Positions 26,908 to 36,092 of a stretch of DNA of 64,000 nucleotides are shown here, piece by piece. The translations under genes and the position numbers were made by a program. Under the pieces are notes generated by a model. That model was not told the DNA's origin, did not search any database, and saw only the letters and a program-made list of their open reading frames with translations. This stretch comes from DATJOJ01 sp035507035 (GTDB lineage Bacteria; Acidobacteriota; Terriglobia; Terriglobales; Acidobacteriaceae), in assembly GCA_035507035.1 (NCBI GenBank), contig DATJOJ010000068.1, positions 15,449 through 79,448 on the forward strand, given 5' to 3'. Position 1 is the first letter of the stretch. Every line of letters starts with the position of its first letter.

Positions 26908-27408
26908 GTAGCTCCTTTTCTTTCCCGAAAACGTCGGGATCGGTTCTGGGCGGCGTGGATTCAACCTTTGCAAAAAAACTTGCGTTTTTCCACAAAAGAC
27001 CTACAATGCAGCAGCGGGTTAAGGAGAAAACGCGAGGCCGCAAGACCTAGCGTGTTCTGCTCAAGGGATTGCGCTCACCTGGGCCGCCAAACCGAGAGTG
27101 AGCCAGTCCCTAACCCCTGAAACTTCTCTTCAAGCCAAAGCAATTTCTCACCTCGGCTTTTCTACTCGTGATCAGATACGTTAAGAGATGCGTTAAAGTT
27201 CCGTTACGCTTCTGAATTGTTTGACGCTCCACACAATTGCGCGTTAGCAAGCGTTCTTTACACAGAACGTAAATGTTTTGTGAATTTGTATGAAATTTTG
27301 GTTACAAGTTGATTAGATGCGTATAGAAACATGCATCGAGTGTGCGGCTTTGGGACGAGGTGAAATCGATTGTTCGAAAACGCGAGAGTGGAAGAGAAAT
27401 CGGAACTT
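26908..27408. other. Noncoding gap, AT-rich in its right half
   Basis: About 500 bases without a credible gene. The stretch 27180-27330 is clearly richer in A and T than its surroundings and contains several TTTTG and GTTAAA words. Promoters for the small gene to the left (minus strand) must be here. No tRNA, terminator or clear small RNA was found. Confidence 0.4.
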
Positions 27409-28380
27409 CTAGCTTATCTTCAGCACAACCTTCCCGAAATTTTTTCCCTCCGCCAACAACCGATACCCCTCTGGCCCCTGCTCCAGCGGAAACACGCGCC
27501 CGATGATCGGTTTCAAATATCCCTGGGCGGTCCAGGCGGAAAGTTGTTTCCACGCCGCGGCCATCACCTCCCGATTGGCAGAAAGATAAGTCAGCCACAA
27601 TCCGTGCACGCTTGCACCTTTCGCGTAGAGCAAGCGCGTATCGAGCACAGGTTTTTCGCCGGTTGCGCTGCCATAAACAATGACGCGTCCAAAACCGCGC
27701 AGGCATCGGACACTTTTATTCACGTGCTCGCCGCCGAGCATTTCTAAAATCACATCAACACCCTCGCCATGCGTGAGGTCGCGAATTGCTTCTTCATAAT
27801 CCTGCTGCTTGTAGTTGATGCCGTGCTGAAGACCCAATTCTTTAACGCGCGCAAGTTTTTGTTCCGAAGAAGAAGTACCGTACATTTCCAGGCCAAGCAG
27901 TTTGCCAATCTGCACTGCAGCGGTTCCCACTCCACCGGCAACCGCGTGAATCAGAACTCGCGGCTTCGAAGGGGATGATCCGGACAACGCCCCACCCGTC
28001 AACCCAGCTTTCCAATAGGCGAGGTACGCGGTGAAGTAATTCACCGGAAATGCCGCGCCCTGCTCTGCGCTCCAACCCTCGGGCACCGGCCAAATCAACT
28101 CTGCTCGACCGACAACGCGCTCGGCGAATGCCGCCCACTGCGCGTAGCCCATCACGCGTCGGCCATCGGATTCGCTCACTCCGCAGAACTCCCTGCCCGC
28201 AATCAGCGGCGGCTTGGGCGCTCCGGGATAGCCTCCTTGGGCCGTCATCACGTCGGCAAAATTCAGCCCTGCGGCTTTTACTCTCACCAACTCCTGCCCC
28301 GGGCCGACGGTAGGATCGGCAACGTCCCGGACCTCGAGCACTTCCGGTCCACCTAAGCGACTGATGACAAGGGCCTTCAT
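27409..28380 (-). CDS. Zinc-free quinone oxidoreductase (MDR superfamily)
   Basis: 323 residues beginning MKALVISRLGGPEVLEVRDV, the standard opening of NADPH:quinone reductases and related enoyl reductases. GLNFADVMTAQGGYPG is near residue 40 and the nucleotide-binding AVAGGVGTAAVQIGKLLG near 150. The structural zinc loop is absent. It transfers hydride from NADPH to quinones or activated alkenes in the cytoplasm. A 55-codon upstream reading is discarded because the conserved start is at 28380. Confidence 0.88.
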   Translation of the reverse strand: MKALVISRLGGPEVLEVRDVADPTVGPGQELVRVKAAGLNFADVMTAQGGYPGAPKPPLIAGREFCGVSESDGRRVMGYAQWAAFAERVVGRAELIWPVPEGWSAEQGAAFPVNYFTAYLAYWKAGLTGGALSGSSPSKPRVLIHAVAGGVGTAAVQIGKLLGLEMYGTSSSEQKLARVKELGLQHGINYKQQDYEEAIRDLTHGEGVDVILEMLGGEHVNKSVRCLRGFGRVIVYGSATGEKPVLDTRLLYAKGASVHGLWLTYLSANREVMAAAWKQLSAWTAQGYLKPIIGRVFPLEQGPEGYRLLAEGKNFGKVVLKIS

Positions 28381-28431
28381 GCAAGAGAGTTTATCAGCAG
28401 GAACGATAGGCGGTTGGGCCTGGCTGACGAG

Positions 28432-28449
28432 GTCACAGCGTGGTGTGAC
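28432..28449. promoter_or_regulatory. Inverted repeat upstream of the quinone oxidoreductase
   Basis: GTCACA and TGTGAC are separated by six bases and lie 51 bases upstream of the start at 28380. The half sites equal those at 2536-2561, and the order TCACA-N-TGTGA is the same as in the left half of that site. A regulator site is inferred. Confidence 0.35.
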
Positions 28450-28664
28450 AATCGTAATCCGGACGAAGGTACGTCGGGTATATACTTCACGCTGGATAGT
28501 AGTAGAGGTTTCCCGGTTCGCGTTCCGGAACGGAGCAAGTTTCATTGGTCGTTATTCATAGGCTCCGCTTTAGCAACACTGGATGATTAACAATTAGCGC
28601 TAGCGGATCCAGTGCGGGATAGCTGATGCAGGTCACGCATCGGTCATTCCCGGAGGAGGTGATT

Positions 28665-29771
28665 GTGGACGTTATATTGATTCGGATTCTTTTTGTACTA
28701 TTCGTTGTAATTACTTGCTATCTCATCCAACCCTTTGGCCTTCCTCCTATGTGGGATGCGGGAGTGGGAGGAATTTTAGGTGCGGCCATTCTTGTTTTCG
28801 AATGGCGGTTGCACCAGGTCAGTCTGAAGCGCCTGATCGGCGCAGCCATCGGCAGCATCCTCGGCATCTTTGGCGCGTACTTGTTCGCGCTCGTCATTCG
28901 CAGCAGCGTCCCGGCCGGCCACACGCAGAGCTTTCTGCAGATCATGGTCATGTTGCTGATGGCCTACGTCGGTCTAGCCGTCGGCGCCAGTAAGGGCGAT
29001 CTGTTGAACCTGGCGGCCCTGGGCGGAATCTTCGGGGGCGAAAAAAACGTCAAAAAAAGTTACAAGATTCTGGATACCAGCGTCATCATCGACGGGCGTA
29101 TCGCCGACATCGCCGAGACCGGTTTCCTCGACGGGATCATTGTGACTCCGCAGTTCGTTTTACGCGAGTTGCAACTGGTGGCGGACTCTGCCGATTCGCT
29201 CAAGCGCAATCGTGGACGCCGCGGACTCGATATTTTGCAGCGCTTACAGAAAGTCGCTTCCGTGCAAATTCAAATCGTGGAAGATGATTTTCCTGCCGTC
29301 CGCGAAGTGGACCTCAAGCTGATTGAACTCGCCAAGGTATACGAAGGCAAGATCATCACCAACGATTTCAATCTGAATAAAGTCGCGCAACTGCAGGGCG
29401 TGGAAGTTCTCAATATTAATGAGCTGGCCAATTCACTCAAGCCGATCGTGTTGCCCGGCGAAACCATGAAAGTGTTCGTCCTGAAAGAGGGCAAGGAATA
29501 CAACCAGGGTGTCGCTTATCTCGATGACGGGACCATGGTGGTGGTGGACAATGCCCGCAAGATGATCGGCAAGAACATCGACATCTCGGTCACATCGGTG
29601 CTGCAGACCACAGCCGGAAAGATGATCTTTGGTAAATGGGACGAGCGGGCCGCAGCCCGTGCCGAGTCCCGGCCTGCGGTCGTAGTCACGACTACTGTGG
29701 CGGCTGTGCCCAGTGGCGAGAGCAAGAAGCCGACTCACTCGGTCGTGGAGGAACGGCCGGCGGAACAATAG
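28665..29771 (+). CDS. Membrane PIN-TRAM domain protein (YacL-like)
   Basis: 368 residues. Four hydrophobic segments occupy residues 1-110. A PIN nuclease domain follows, with acidic residues in ILDTSVIIDGRIAD, the Glu of LRELQ and the Asp of IITNDFNLN. A TRAM RNA-binding domain is near residues 270-335 (KEGKEYNQGVAYLDDGTMVVV). The C-terminal 40 residues are low complexity. It matches the Bacillus YacL type. GTG at 28665 has a near-perfect AGGAGG ribosome binding site; the ATG at 28626 lacks one. Confidence 0.88.
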   Translation: MDVILIRILFVLFVVITCYLIQPFGLPPMWDAGVGGILGAAILVFEWRLHQVSLKRLIGAAIGSILGIFGAYLFALVIRSSVPAGHTQSFLQIMVMLLMAYVGLAVGASKGDLLNLAALGGIFGGEKNVKKSYKILDTSVIIDGRIADIAETGFLDGIIVTPQFVLRELQLVADSADSLKRNRGRRGLDILQRLQKVASVQIQIVEDDFPAVREVDLKLIELAKVYEGKIITNDFNLNKVAQLQGVEVLNINELANSLKPIVLPGETMKVFVLKEGKEYNQGVAYLDDGTMVVVDNARKMIGKNIDISVTSVLQTTAGKMIFGKWDERAAARAESRPAVVVTTTVAAVPSGESKKPTHSVVEERPAEQ

Positions 29772-29790
29772 CGTACTGAGCAGAGTTTCT

Positions 29791-29811
29791 GGGCGGAGAA
29801 AATCTCCGCCC
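29791..29811. terminator. Intrinsic terminator between convergent genes
   Basis: GGGCGGAGA and TCTCCGCCC pair perfectly around AAA and are followed by TGTTTTATT. It serves the PIN-TRAM gene. Confidence 0.85.
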
Positions 29812-29830
29812 TGTTTTATTGGCTCGAGGG

Positions 29831-30481
29831 TTAGTGCGTTGGCGCGCTGAGATATTTTTCCAGCGGCACTTCGAAGTACATCAACTCGTTTCCCTTGGCG
29901 TCCTTCACGCCGGTTAAATAAAAAGTGGCGCCCGCCAGCGGAGTCGAGATTCCTGCCACATCGAAAAACATAAACCCAGATTGCGTGCTGTGCGGCTCGA
30001 CCGCCTTGGCGGCGAACTGCGCATTCTCGATCTCCTCGCGGTCTTTCTCGCTCACACTGCCTTTCACCTTTTTCGGCCAGGGTAGAGGATTTGCCGACGG
30101 TCCGCTGGGTTCGCGGGCAATGCGGCGGTAAAGATCATCCTCGCTAGCGCGAGAAATTTTGCTGTGATCGTGCGTGATAAGTTCGGGCTCCACATCGGTC
30201 AATGCGATCGGTTGGTTGCTATCATTCGTGACCACCACAAAAATCGGCATGAAGCCGACTTCGCTGTAATGGATCGAAAAAATATTGGCCTTGTCAGCCA
30301 TATCATAAGGATCGAGCCCGACGGTTACGCCCTCGTTCGCATGTTCGTCGTGCGCAGGATAGGTTTTGGCCGCATTTGCCGCTGGCATTACAAAATGTTT
30401 GGCGGCAAAGGCTGCATAACACACAAAAATGGCAGAAAGAAGAACTAAGCCCCAACGGCCACTGGCAATCGCGCGTGACAT
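29831..30481 (-). CDS. Membrane-anchored exported protein of unknown function
   Basis: 216 residues with one N-terminal hydrophobic segment (GLVLLSAIFVCYAAFAAKHF) that may be an uncleaved anchor. The rest is soluble and beta-rich, with IFVVVTNDSNQPIALTDVEPE resembling a domain seen in many acidobacterial exported proteins. No catalytic motif. It ends 20 bases from the terminator of the convergent PIN-TRAM gene. Confidence 0.65.
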   Translation of the reverse strand: MSRAIASGRWGLVLLSAIFVCYAAFAAKHFVMPAANAAKTYPAHDEHANEGVTVGLDPYDMADKANIFSIHYSEVGFMPIFVVVTNDSNQPIALTDVEPELITHDHSKISRASEDDLYRRIAREPSGPSANPLPWPKKVKGSVSEKDREEIENAQFAAKAVEPHSTQSGFMFFDVAGISTPLAGATFYLTGVKDAKGNELMYFEVPLEKYLSAPTH

Positions 30482-30581
30482 GATTTTTGATTATAGGATG
30501 CGGCCGAGCTTTCAAACGGTGGCTTGCCGGTGACGTATGCGATCAACCCAGCGGCGATGCAGTTAGAATGTCCCATTCCCC

Positions 30582-31907
30582 ATGTTTGTGATTTACAGTG
30601 CGCTTTTAGCCGTGACCTTGCTGCTCAGTCTGCCCTACTGGCTGCTGCAAATGTCGCGCTACGGCAAGTACCATGCCGGTTTGTGGGAGCGATTGGGCAA
30701 GGTTTCGAACCGCCTGACCTCGCGTTCGGGACAACCCACAATTTGGATTCACGCCGTGTCGGTCGGGGAAGTGGTGGCGGTGGTCGGGCTCGTGAAGGAG
30801 TTAAATCGTAGAAACGAGACTTTACGGATTGTGGTTTCGACGACAACCGATACCGGTCAGGAATTAGCACGGAAAGAATTCGGCGAACAGAATGTCTTTT
30901 ACTTCCCCATGGATTTCGCGTTCGCGATTCGGCCTTATTTGCGGGCGCTCCGTCCGCAATTGCTGGTCTTGGCAGAAACCGAGTTCTGGCCCAACGCTCT
31001 GCGTCTGACTCATGCCAGCGGGGCCCGGATCGCCGTCGTGAACGGCAGGATCTCCGATCGCTCGTGGCCGCGGTATCGCCGGTTTGCCTGGCTGTTGAAG
31101 AAAGCTCTGGATCCAGTCGATCTTTTTCTGGCGCAAACTGAGGAAGATGCGCGCCGCCTGCGCGACATCGGCGCCCCACCAGATCGGGTGCAGGTTGCCG
31201 GCAATCTGAAATTCGACGCGCCCGTGCCGCCGGAACCAGCAATCGTCGCCCGCCTCCGGCAAAGCTTGCAAAGCGAAGGCGCTGGACCAGTCCTGGTCTG
31301 CGGAAGCACAGTCGAAGGTGAGGAAGAAATTCTGCTGCAGGCGTTTAGAAATGTTCTGGCAAACTATCCGCGTGCCGTGATGATCCTGGCGCCCCGCCAT
31401 CCGGAAAGATTTTTGCCGGTGGCGCAATTGCTCAGAGAGCTGGACATTCGCTTTTGGCAACGAACTTCGTGGCAGGGCGAATCGTTGGCGGGAGCCGTGC
31501 TGCTGCTCGACAGCATCGGCGAACTCGCCTCAATTTATGCGCTGGCTGACATTGCGTTTGTCGGCGGAAGCCTGGTGCCGCGCGGTGGGCACAATATCAT
31601 CGAAGCGGCCCGGCATGGAGTTGCGATCCTCGTGGGTCCACATACGGAAAACTTTCGTGACATCGTGAATCTCTTCGACAGCCGCCGGGCGGTCCGCATT
31701 GTGACTCACGCTGAACTTCCGCCGGTTCTCATGGACCTGATTTCGAATGAAAGCGCTCGAGCTGCCCTCGGTCGGCGCGCGGCTGAGACCTTGCAATCGC
31801 AAACTGGAGCCATGCAGCGGACGGCGGATGCACTGGAGAAGCTTTTGCTTCCAGCATCTGACTCAGCCTCATCCGTTGCCGGGTTTTCTGCCGCTCACCT
31901 CCGATGA
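30582..31907 (+). CDS. waaA: 3-deoxy-D-manno-octulosonic acid (Kdo) transferase
   Basis: 441 residues. It adds Kdo to lipid IVA during LPS synthesis at the inner face of the inner membrane. The N-terminal anchor is YSALLAVTLLLSLPYWLL. IWIHAVSVGEVVA near residue 48, LAETEFWPN near 130 and the C-terminal FVGGSLVPRGGHNIIEAA are family hallmarks. It opens the LPS gene cluster and overlaps lpxK by 4 bases (ATGA). Confidence 0.95.
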   Translation: MFVIYSALLAVTLLLSLPYWLLQMSRYGKYHAGLWERLGKVSNRLTSRSGQPTIWIHAVSVGEVVAVVGLVKELNRRNETLRIVVSTTTDTGQELARKEFGEQNVFYFPMDFAFAIRPYLRALRPQLLVLAETEFWPNALRLTHASGARIAVVNGRISDRSWPRYRRFAWLLKKALDPVDLFLAQTEEDARRLRDIGAPPDRVQVAGNLKFDAPVPPEPAIVARLRQSLQSEGAGPVLVCGSTVEGEEEILLQAFRNVLANYPRAVMILAPRHPERFLPVAQLLRELDIRFWQRTSWQGESLAGAVLLLDSIGELASIYALADIAFVGGSLVPRGGHNIIEAARHGVAILVGPHTENFRDIVNLFDSRRAVRIVTHAELPPVLMDLISNESARAALGRRAAETLQSQTGAMQRTADALEKLLLPASDSASSVAGFSAAHLR

Positions 31908-32851
31908 TGAATTTATTAGCCCCGGTTTACGGCACTGGCGTGCGCGTCCGCAATGCGCTCTATAACCGCGGCACACTGCCGCAACGCAAACTGCAGGGGC
32001 CGGTCGTCAGCATAGGAAATTTGTCGGTTGGCGGTTCTGGCAAGACGCCCTTCGTGATGCTGATTGGCGAGTTGCTGAAGGTGCGGGGCATAAGGTTCGA
32101 TGTGCTCTCCCGAGGTTATGGCCGCACATCGCGCGGGATCGCATCAGTCGATCCGTCTGGCACGGCTGCAACCTTTGGTGACGAACCTCTGCTGATCGCG
32201 CGCCGTTTGAACGTGCCGGTGATCGTTGGCGAAGATCGTTACGCGGCTGGAGTCTTCGCCGAAAAGCAGTTTGGGCCGCAATTCCATTTGCTGGATGATG
32301 GCTTTCAGCACCGCGCACTTTATCGTGATTTCGACATTGTGCTAGTCACGCCAGATGACGCCCGCGATCGATTGCTGCCCGCTGGCCGTTTGCGCGAGCC
32401 TCTCACTTCGCTGACCCGGGCCGACGCTGTCGTGCTTACCAGTGGCGCCGCGCCCGACGCGTTTCCGCTGAAAGACAAGCTGGTATGGCGCGTGCGCCGG
32501 GGAATCGTCGTGAAGAACGCGCCGACCCGGCCGGTTGTTTTCTGCGGCATCGCGCGCCCGAAGAATTTCGTATTGCAACTGCGGACCGCAGGCGTGGAAC
32601 CGGCAGCCGAGGCTTTCTATCGTGATCATCATGCTTACACCGAATCTGACATTCACGATCTGATGAATTTGGCAGAGCGGAGCGAAGCCGACGGCTTCAT
32701 CACGACCGAAAAAGACGCCATCAATCTGGGCGGATTTTTGTCTGCCCTCCAGCCATTGGCCGTCGTTCCCGTCAAAATGGAATTAGTGGAGGCAGCTAAC
32801 GCCGTTGATACCATGCTGCGCAGGATTGACGAACGCCGGGGCAAGGCGTGA
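31904..32851 (+). CDS. lpxK: Tetraacyldisaccharide 4'-kinase
   Basis: 315 residues. It phosphorylates the lipid A disaccharide. The P-loop GNLSVGGSGKTPF is at residues 37-49 after a membrane-associating N-terminus (VRVRNALYNRG). HLLDDGFQHRALYRDFDIV near 125 is the typical second motif. It is translationally coupled to waaA. Confidence 0.95.
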   Translation: MMNLLAPVYGTGVRVRNALYNRGTLPQRKLQGPVVSIGNLSVGGSGKTPFVMLIGELLKVRGIRFDVLSRGYGRTSRGIASVDPSGTAATFGDEPLLIARRLNVPVIVGEDRYAAGVFAEKQFGPQFHLLDDGFQHRALYRDFDIVLVTPDDARDRLLPAGRLREPLTSLTRADAVVLTSGAAPDAFPLKDKLVWRVRRGIVVKNAPTRPVVFCGIARPKNFVLQLRTAGVEPAAEAFYRDHHAYTESDIHDLMNLAERSEADGFITTEKDAINLGGFLSALQPLAVVPVKMELVEAANAVDTMLRRIDERRGKA

Positions 32852-32884
32852 GAGAATTCGGTAACGTCGCAAACATCATTGCGC

Positions 32885-33919
32885 ATGAGCAAACATCCTA
32901 AAGAAGCCGAGCGGCTGAAAAAGATCGTCAAGTCGTTCCCGAACGTCACCATCGCTGTGGTCGGTGACTTGGTGGCCGATGAGTTTATCTTCGGCGAGAT
33001 TTCGCGCGTCTCGCGCGAGGCTCCCGTTCTGATCTTGCGGCATCGCGAGCGCACCGTTGTTCCCGGCGGCGGCGCGAACGCCGTTTATAACCTGGCGAGC
33101 CTCGGGGTAAACGTTTTGCCGGTCGGCATTGTCGGCGAAGATGAACCTGGACGCCTGCTGATTCGGGAATTTCGTCACAAGCGCATCCCTCTGAGTGGCG
33201 TCCTGCGAGAGAAAAGCTATACGACGGTGACGAAGAGCCGGATTCTTGCCGGGATGACTCACACTTCCCGCCAGCAGGTGGTGCGCATCGATCGCGAGCC
33301 CGATGCCGAACCCAGCCTGCACTTGAAGCGGGAGATTATTCGCGCCGCCCGGGAATATGCGCGCATCGCCGATGCGCTACTGGTATCGGATTACGGATAC
33401 GGCGCCGCGTCCCCGCCAATTCTGAATGCGATTCGGGCACGAGGCCGCTTGGATCGCGTGCCGGTCATTCTCGATTCGCGCTATCGGATTCTTGAGTATT
33501 CCGGCATTGCGGCGGCGACGCCCAACGAACCGGAAGTCGAAGCCGCGCTCGGCCTGAAAATTGGGAACGACTGGGGGCGGCTTTTCTCGGCGGGACAAAC
33601 ACTGATGTCGCGCCTGAAGCTGCAGTCACTGGTGATTACACGCGGCCGCGATGGCATGGCGGCCTTCGAAGGCAAACGTCATCCGGTCGATATTCCCATC
33701 TTTGGCTCCGATCAGGTTGCCGACGTGACTGGAGCCGGAGACACGGTGATTGCCACGTTCAGCGCAGCGTTTGCCGCAGGCGCGAACACCGAAGAAGCGG
33801 CGCAACTGGCGAACTATGCAGGCGGGATCGTGGTCATGAAGCGCGGAACTGCGACGGTTTCCCAGGAAGAGTTATTGACTGCCCTGGAGCAGTCACCGCC
33901 GGTGACAAGAACGCATTGA
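32885..33919 (+). CDS. hldA: D-glycero-beta-D-manno-heptose-7-phosphate kinase (HldE N-terminal type)
   Basis: 344 residues of the PfkB kinase fold. It phosphorylates heptose-7-phosphate on the ADP-heptose route. VVGDLVADEFIFGEISRVSREAP is near residue 25, PGGGANAVYNLASLG near 60, and the PfkB signature with the catalytic Asp in DVTGAGDTVIATF near 280. In many bacteria this is fused to an adenylyltransferase as HldE. Here the second activity is the next gene, overlapping by 4 bases. Confidence 0.93.
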   Translation: MSKHPKEAERLKKIVKSFPNVTIAVVGDLVADEFIFGEISRVSREAPVLILRHRERTVVPGGGANAVYNLASLGVNVLPVGIVGEDEPGRLLIREFRHKRIPLSGVLREKSYTTVTKSRILAGMTHTSRQQVVRIDREPDAEPSLHLKREIIRAAREYARIADALLVSDYGYGAASPPILNAIRARGRLDRVPVILDSRYRILEYSGIAAATPNEPEVEAALGLKIGNDWGRLFSAGQTLMSRLKLQSLVITRGRDGMAAFEGKRHPVDIPIFGSDQVADVTGAGDTVIATFSAAFAAGANTEEAAQLANYAGGIVVMKRGTATVSQEELLTALEQSPPVTRTH

Positions 33920-34398
33920 GCGAAAAACTTCTCAGCCGGGAAGAGTTGCAAAAGCGTGTCGCCGATTGGCGCCGCGCGGGGGAGCGCATCACCCTCGCCA
34001 ACGGCTGCTTCGATTTGCTGCACGTCGGTCACGTGCGTTACCTGCATGCCGCTAAGCAACTCGGTGGGCGGCTGATTGTCGCGGTCAATGCAGACGCAAC
34101 GGTGCGAAAGTTAAAGGGCGAAGATCGTCCGCTGATGCCGGCTGAGGAGCGCGCGGAAATTCTGGCAGCCCTGGCGGATGTCGATGCCGTGGTAATTTTC
34201 CCTGAACCGGACGTGCGTGCGCTGATTCGCGAATTGAAGCCGAACGTGCACGCAAAGGGCACTGACTACACAGCTGAGAGCGTGCCGGAGCGCGATGCCG
34301 TGCTCGAGTACGGCGGGCGAGTTGAAATTGTCGGCGATCCCAAGGACCACTCCGCGAGTGAAATCATTCGAAAGCGGATGGGAGCGCGGCGGTCGTGA
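33916..34398 (+). CDS. hldC: D-glycero-beta-D-manno-heptose 1-phosphate adenylyltransferase
   Basis: 160 residues. It makes ADP-heptose from heptose-1-phosphate and ATP. The nucleotidyltransferase motif GCFDLLHVGHVRYL (HxGH) is near residue 30 and AKGTDYT near 115. The start is a TTG whose TG overlaps the TGA stop of hldA, a tightly coupled pair. The split hldA/hldC arrangement is found in several Gram-negative phyla. Confidence 0.93.
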   Translation: MSEKLLSREELQKRVADWRRAGERITLANGCFDLLHVGHVRYLHAAKQLGGRLIVAVNADATVRKLKGEDRPLMPAEERAEILAALADVDAVVIFPEPDVRALIRELKPNVHAKGTDYTAESVPERDAVLEYGGRVEIVGDPKDHSASEIIRKRMGARRS

Positions 34399-35504
34399 CT
34401 TCATCATCGGCGGAAGTATCTGCAGCAGTTTCTCCTGTAACGAAAGGTTTCGAACGCCTGCTGATCGTTCGCCTCGGCTCGATGGGCGACATCATTCATA
34501 CTTTGCCCGCGGCCCTTGCTTTGAGGCAAACCTTCCCGGATGCATTCCTTGGCTGGGTTGTGGAAGAACGTTGGGCCGAGTTGCTGTGTGCTACATCGGA
34601 GCCCCGGTCAGGTGCGGTTTCGCCGAGAAGACCCATCGTCAACCATGTTCACGCGGTCAACACAAAAGAGTGGCGGCATTCGCTCACCTCCGTACAAACC
34701 TGGGAGCGGATCGCCGCGGCTTTGAGCGAACTGCGCGGGCAGAACTACGAGATGGCCGTGGACTTTCAAGGCGCTGTGCGTTCGGCAGTGCTCGCGAAAT
34801 GGTCGGGCGCGCCTCTGGTCTACGGATTCCGACAACCGCGAGAAAATGTCTCCAGCATGTGGTACACGCACCAGGTCGAGGCTGCCGGGACGCACATCAT
34901 CGAGCAAAATTTATCCCTTGCGGAGGCAGTTGCTCAACAGTCCCTCGACATCCCCAAGGTGGAATTCCCTGGCGACGCTGCGGCTGGGACGAAAATTGAC
35001 CATTGGCTGCAGTCACGACACATTACACATTTCGTTCTGCTCAATCCCGGCGCGGGATGGGGAGCCAAGCAATGGCCTGCGGAACGCTTTGGCCAGGTTG
35101 CGAAACTTCTGGCCAAAAACCGGCTTCAGTCGCTGATCAATTTTGGCCCAGAGGAAGAACCATTAGCCCGCGCCGCGGAGTCTGCCAGCCAAGGCGCGGC
35201 GCAGGCAGTTGGCTGTTCTTTGGCTGAACTGATCGCGCTCACTTCGCGCGCCCAGTTAGTCATCGGAGGTGACACGGGACCCATGCATCTGGCCGCGGCC
35301 CTGCGCATTCCAGTCGTCGCCATATTCGGCCCCACGGATCCGGCGCGTAACGGGCCATTCGGGACTCGCAGCCGCGTTCTACGCAGTACTTCCAGCCTGA
35401 CCTCTCTTTCACATCGAGCCGAGCCGGACATGGGCTTGATGGAAATTTCCGTCGATCAGGTGGCCGCCGCAGCTCAGCAGTTGCTTGGAGAGAGCAATGG
35501 CTAG
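34395..35504 (+). CDS. ADP-heptose:LPS heptosyltransferase (WaaC/F family, GT9)
   Basis: 369 residues of the GT9 family. LIVRLGSMGDIIHTLPAAL is near residue 18 and the C-terminal GDTGPMHLAAALRIPVVAIFGPTDP near 295. It transfers heptose to the LPS core. The GTG start overlaps the hldC stop (GTGA). Only one heptosyltransferase is in the cluster. WaaC (first heptose) is the likely role because WaaA and ADP-heptose genes are adjacent; family motifs do not exclude WaaF. Confidence 0.9.
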   Translation: MTSSSAEVSAAVSPVTKGFERLLIVRLGSMGDIIHTLPAALALRQTFPDAFLGWVVEERWAELLCATSEPRSGAVSPRRPIVNHVHAVNTKEWRHSLTSVQTWERIAAALSELRGQNYEMAVDFQGAVRSAVLAKWSGAPLVYGFRQPRENVSSMWYTHQVEAAGTHIIEQNLSLAEAVAQQSLDIPKVEFPGDAAAGTKIDHWLQSRHITHFVLLNPGAGWGAKQWPAERFGQVAKLLAKNRLQSLINFGPEEEPLARAAESASQGAAQAVGCSLAELIALTSRAQLVIGGDTGPMHLAAALRIPVVAIFGPTDPARNGPFGTRSRVLRSTSSLTSLSHRAEPDMGLMEISVDQVAAAAQQLLGESNG

Positions 35505-36042
35505 CTGGCCAACCATTGCCCGCCGTATCCGTGTGCCGCTGGGCTTTGCGGTGACTGCTCTTTACTTTTGGCTGGCGCAACCTTCCGTGAAATCGGTCGC
35601 AGCGGGCGCCCTCCTCGTGATCGCCGGCTTATTGCTTCGCGGCTGGGCCTCCGGAAGCTTGCAAAAAAATGAGCGCCTGGCAACGACAGGTCCGTACGCG
35701 TACACGCGCAATCCACTTTATTTAGGGTCGTTGATTCTGGCCATAGGATTCGCCATTGCTGCCAGGAGTTGGTGCATCGTGCTGGTTCTCGCGATCATGT
35801 TTCTGGTGATCTATCTTCCCGTGATTCGCTCGGAGGAAGAATTTCTGGCGCAGCACTTCCCTGAATTTTCCGCTTACGCGGCTCGAGTTCCCCGGCTATG
35901 GCCGCGCTTCAAGGCCACCGGCAACGACGACTCAGAATTTTCCTGGAGTCTCTACAACCAACATCGCGAATACCATGCGACACTAGGTTCAGTAACAATT
36001 TTGCTGATATTGATCGGAAAAATGTTTTGGATTTCGCGATAA
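35497..36042 (+). CDS. Isoprenylcysteine carboxyl methyltransferase-like membrane protein
   Basis: 181 residues with four hydrophobic segments and the C-terminal signature TGPYAYTRNPLYLGSLI, the SAM-binding region of the PEMT/ICMT family. It overlaps the heptosyltransferase by 8 bases and has GGAGAG as ribosome binding site. The location in an LPS operon suggests a lipid or polyprenyl substrate, but this is inference. A second member of the family is at 47037. Confidence 0.85.
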   Translation: MASWPTIARRIRVPLGFAVTALYFWLAQPSVKSVAAGALLVIAGLLLRGWASGSLQKNERLATTGPYAYTRNPLYLGSLILAIGFAIAARSWCIVLVLAIMFLVIYLPVIRSEEEFLAQHFPEFSAYAARVPRLWPRFKATGNDDSEFSWSLYNQHREYHATLGSVTILLILIGKMFWISR

Positions 36043-36092
36043 ATGTTCGCCGAAGCTTCACACGTGGTTCAGATCTGCACGTCTAACGAATT

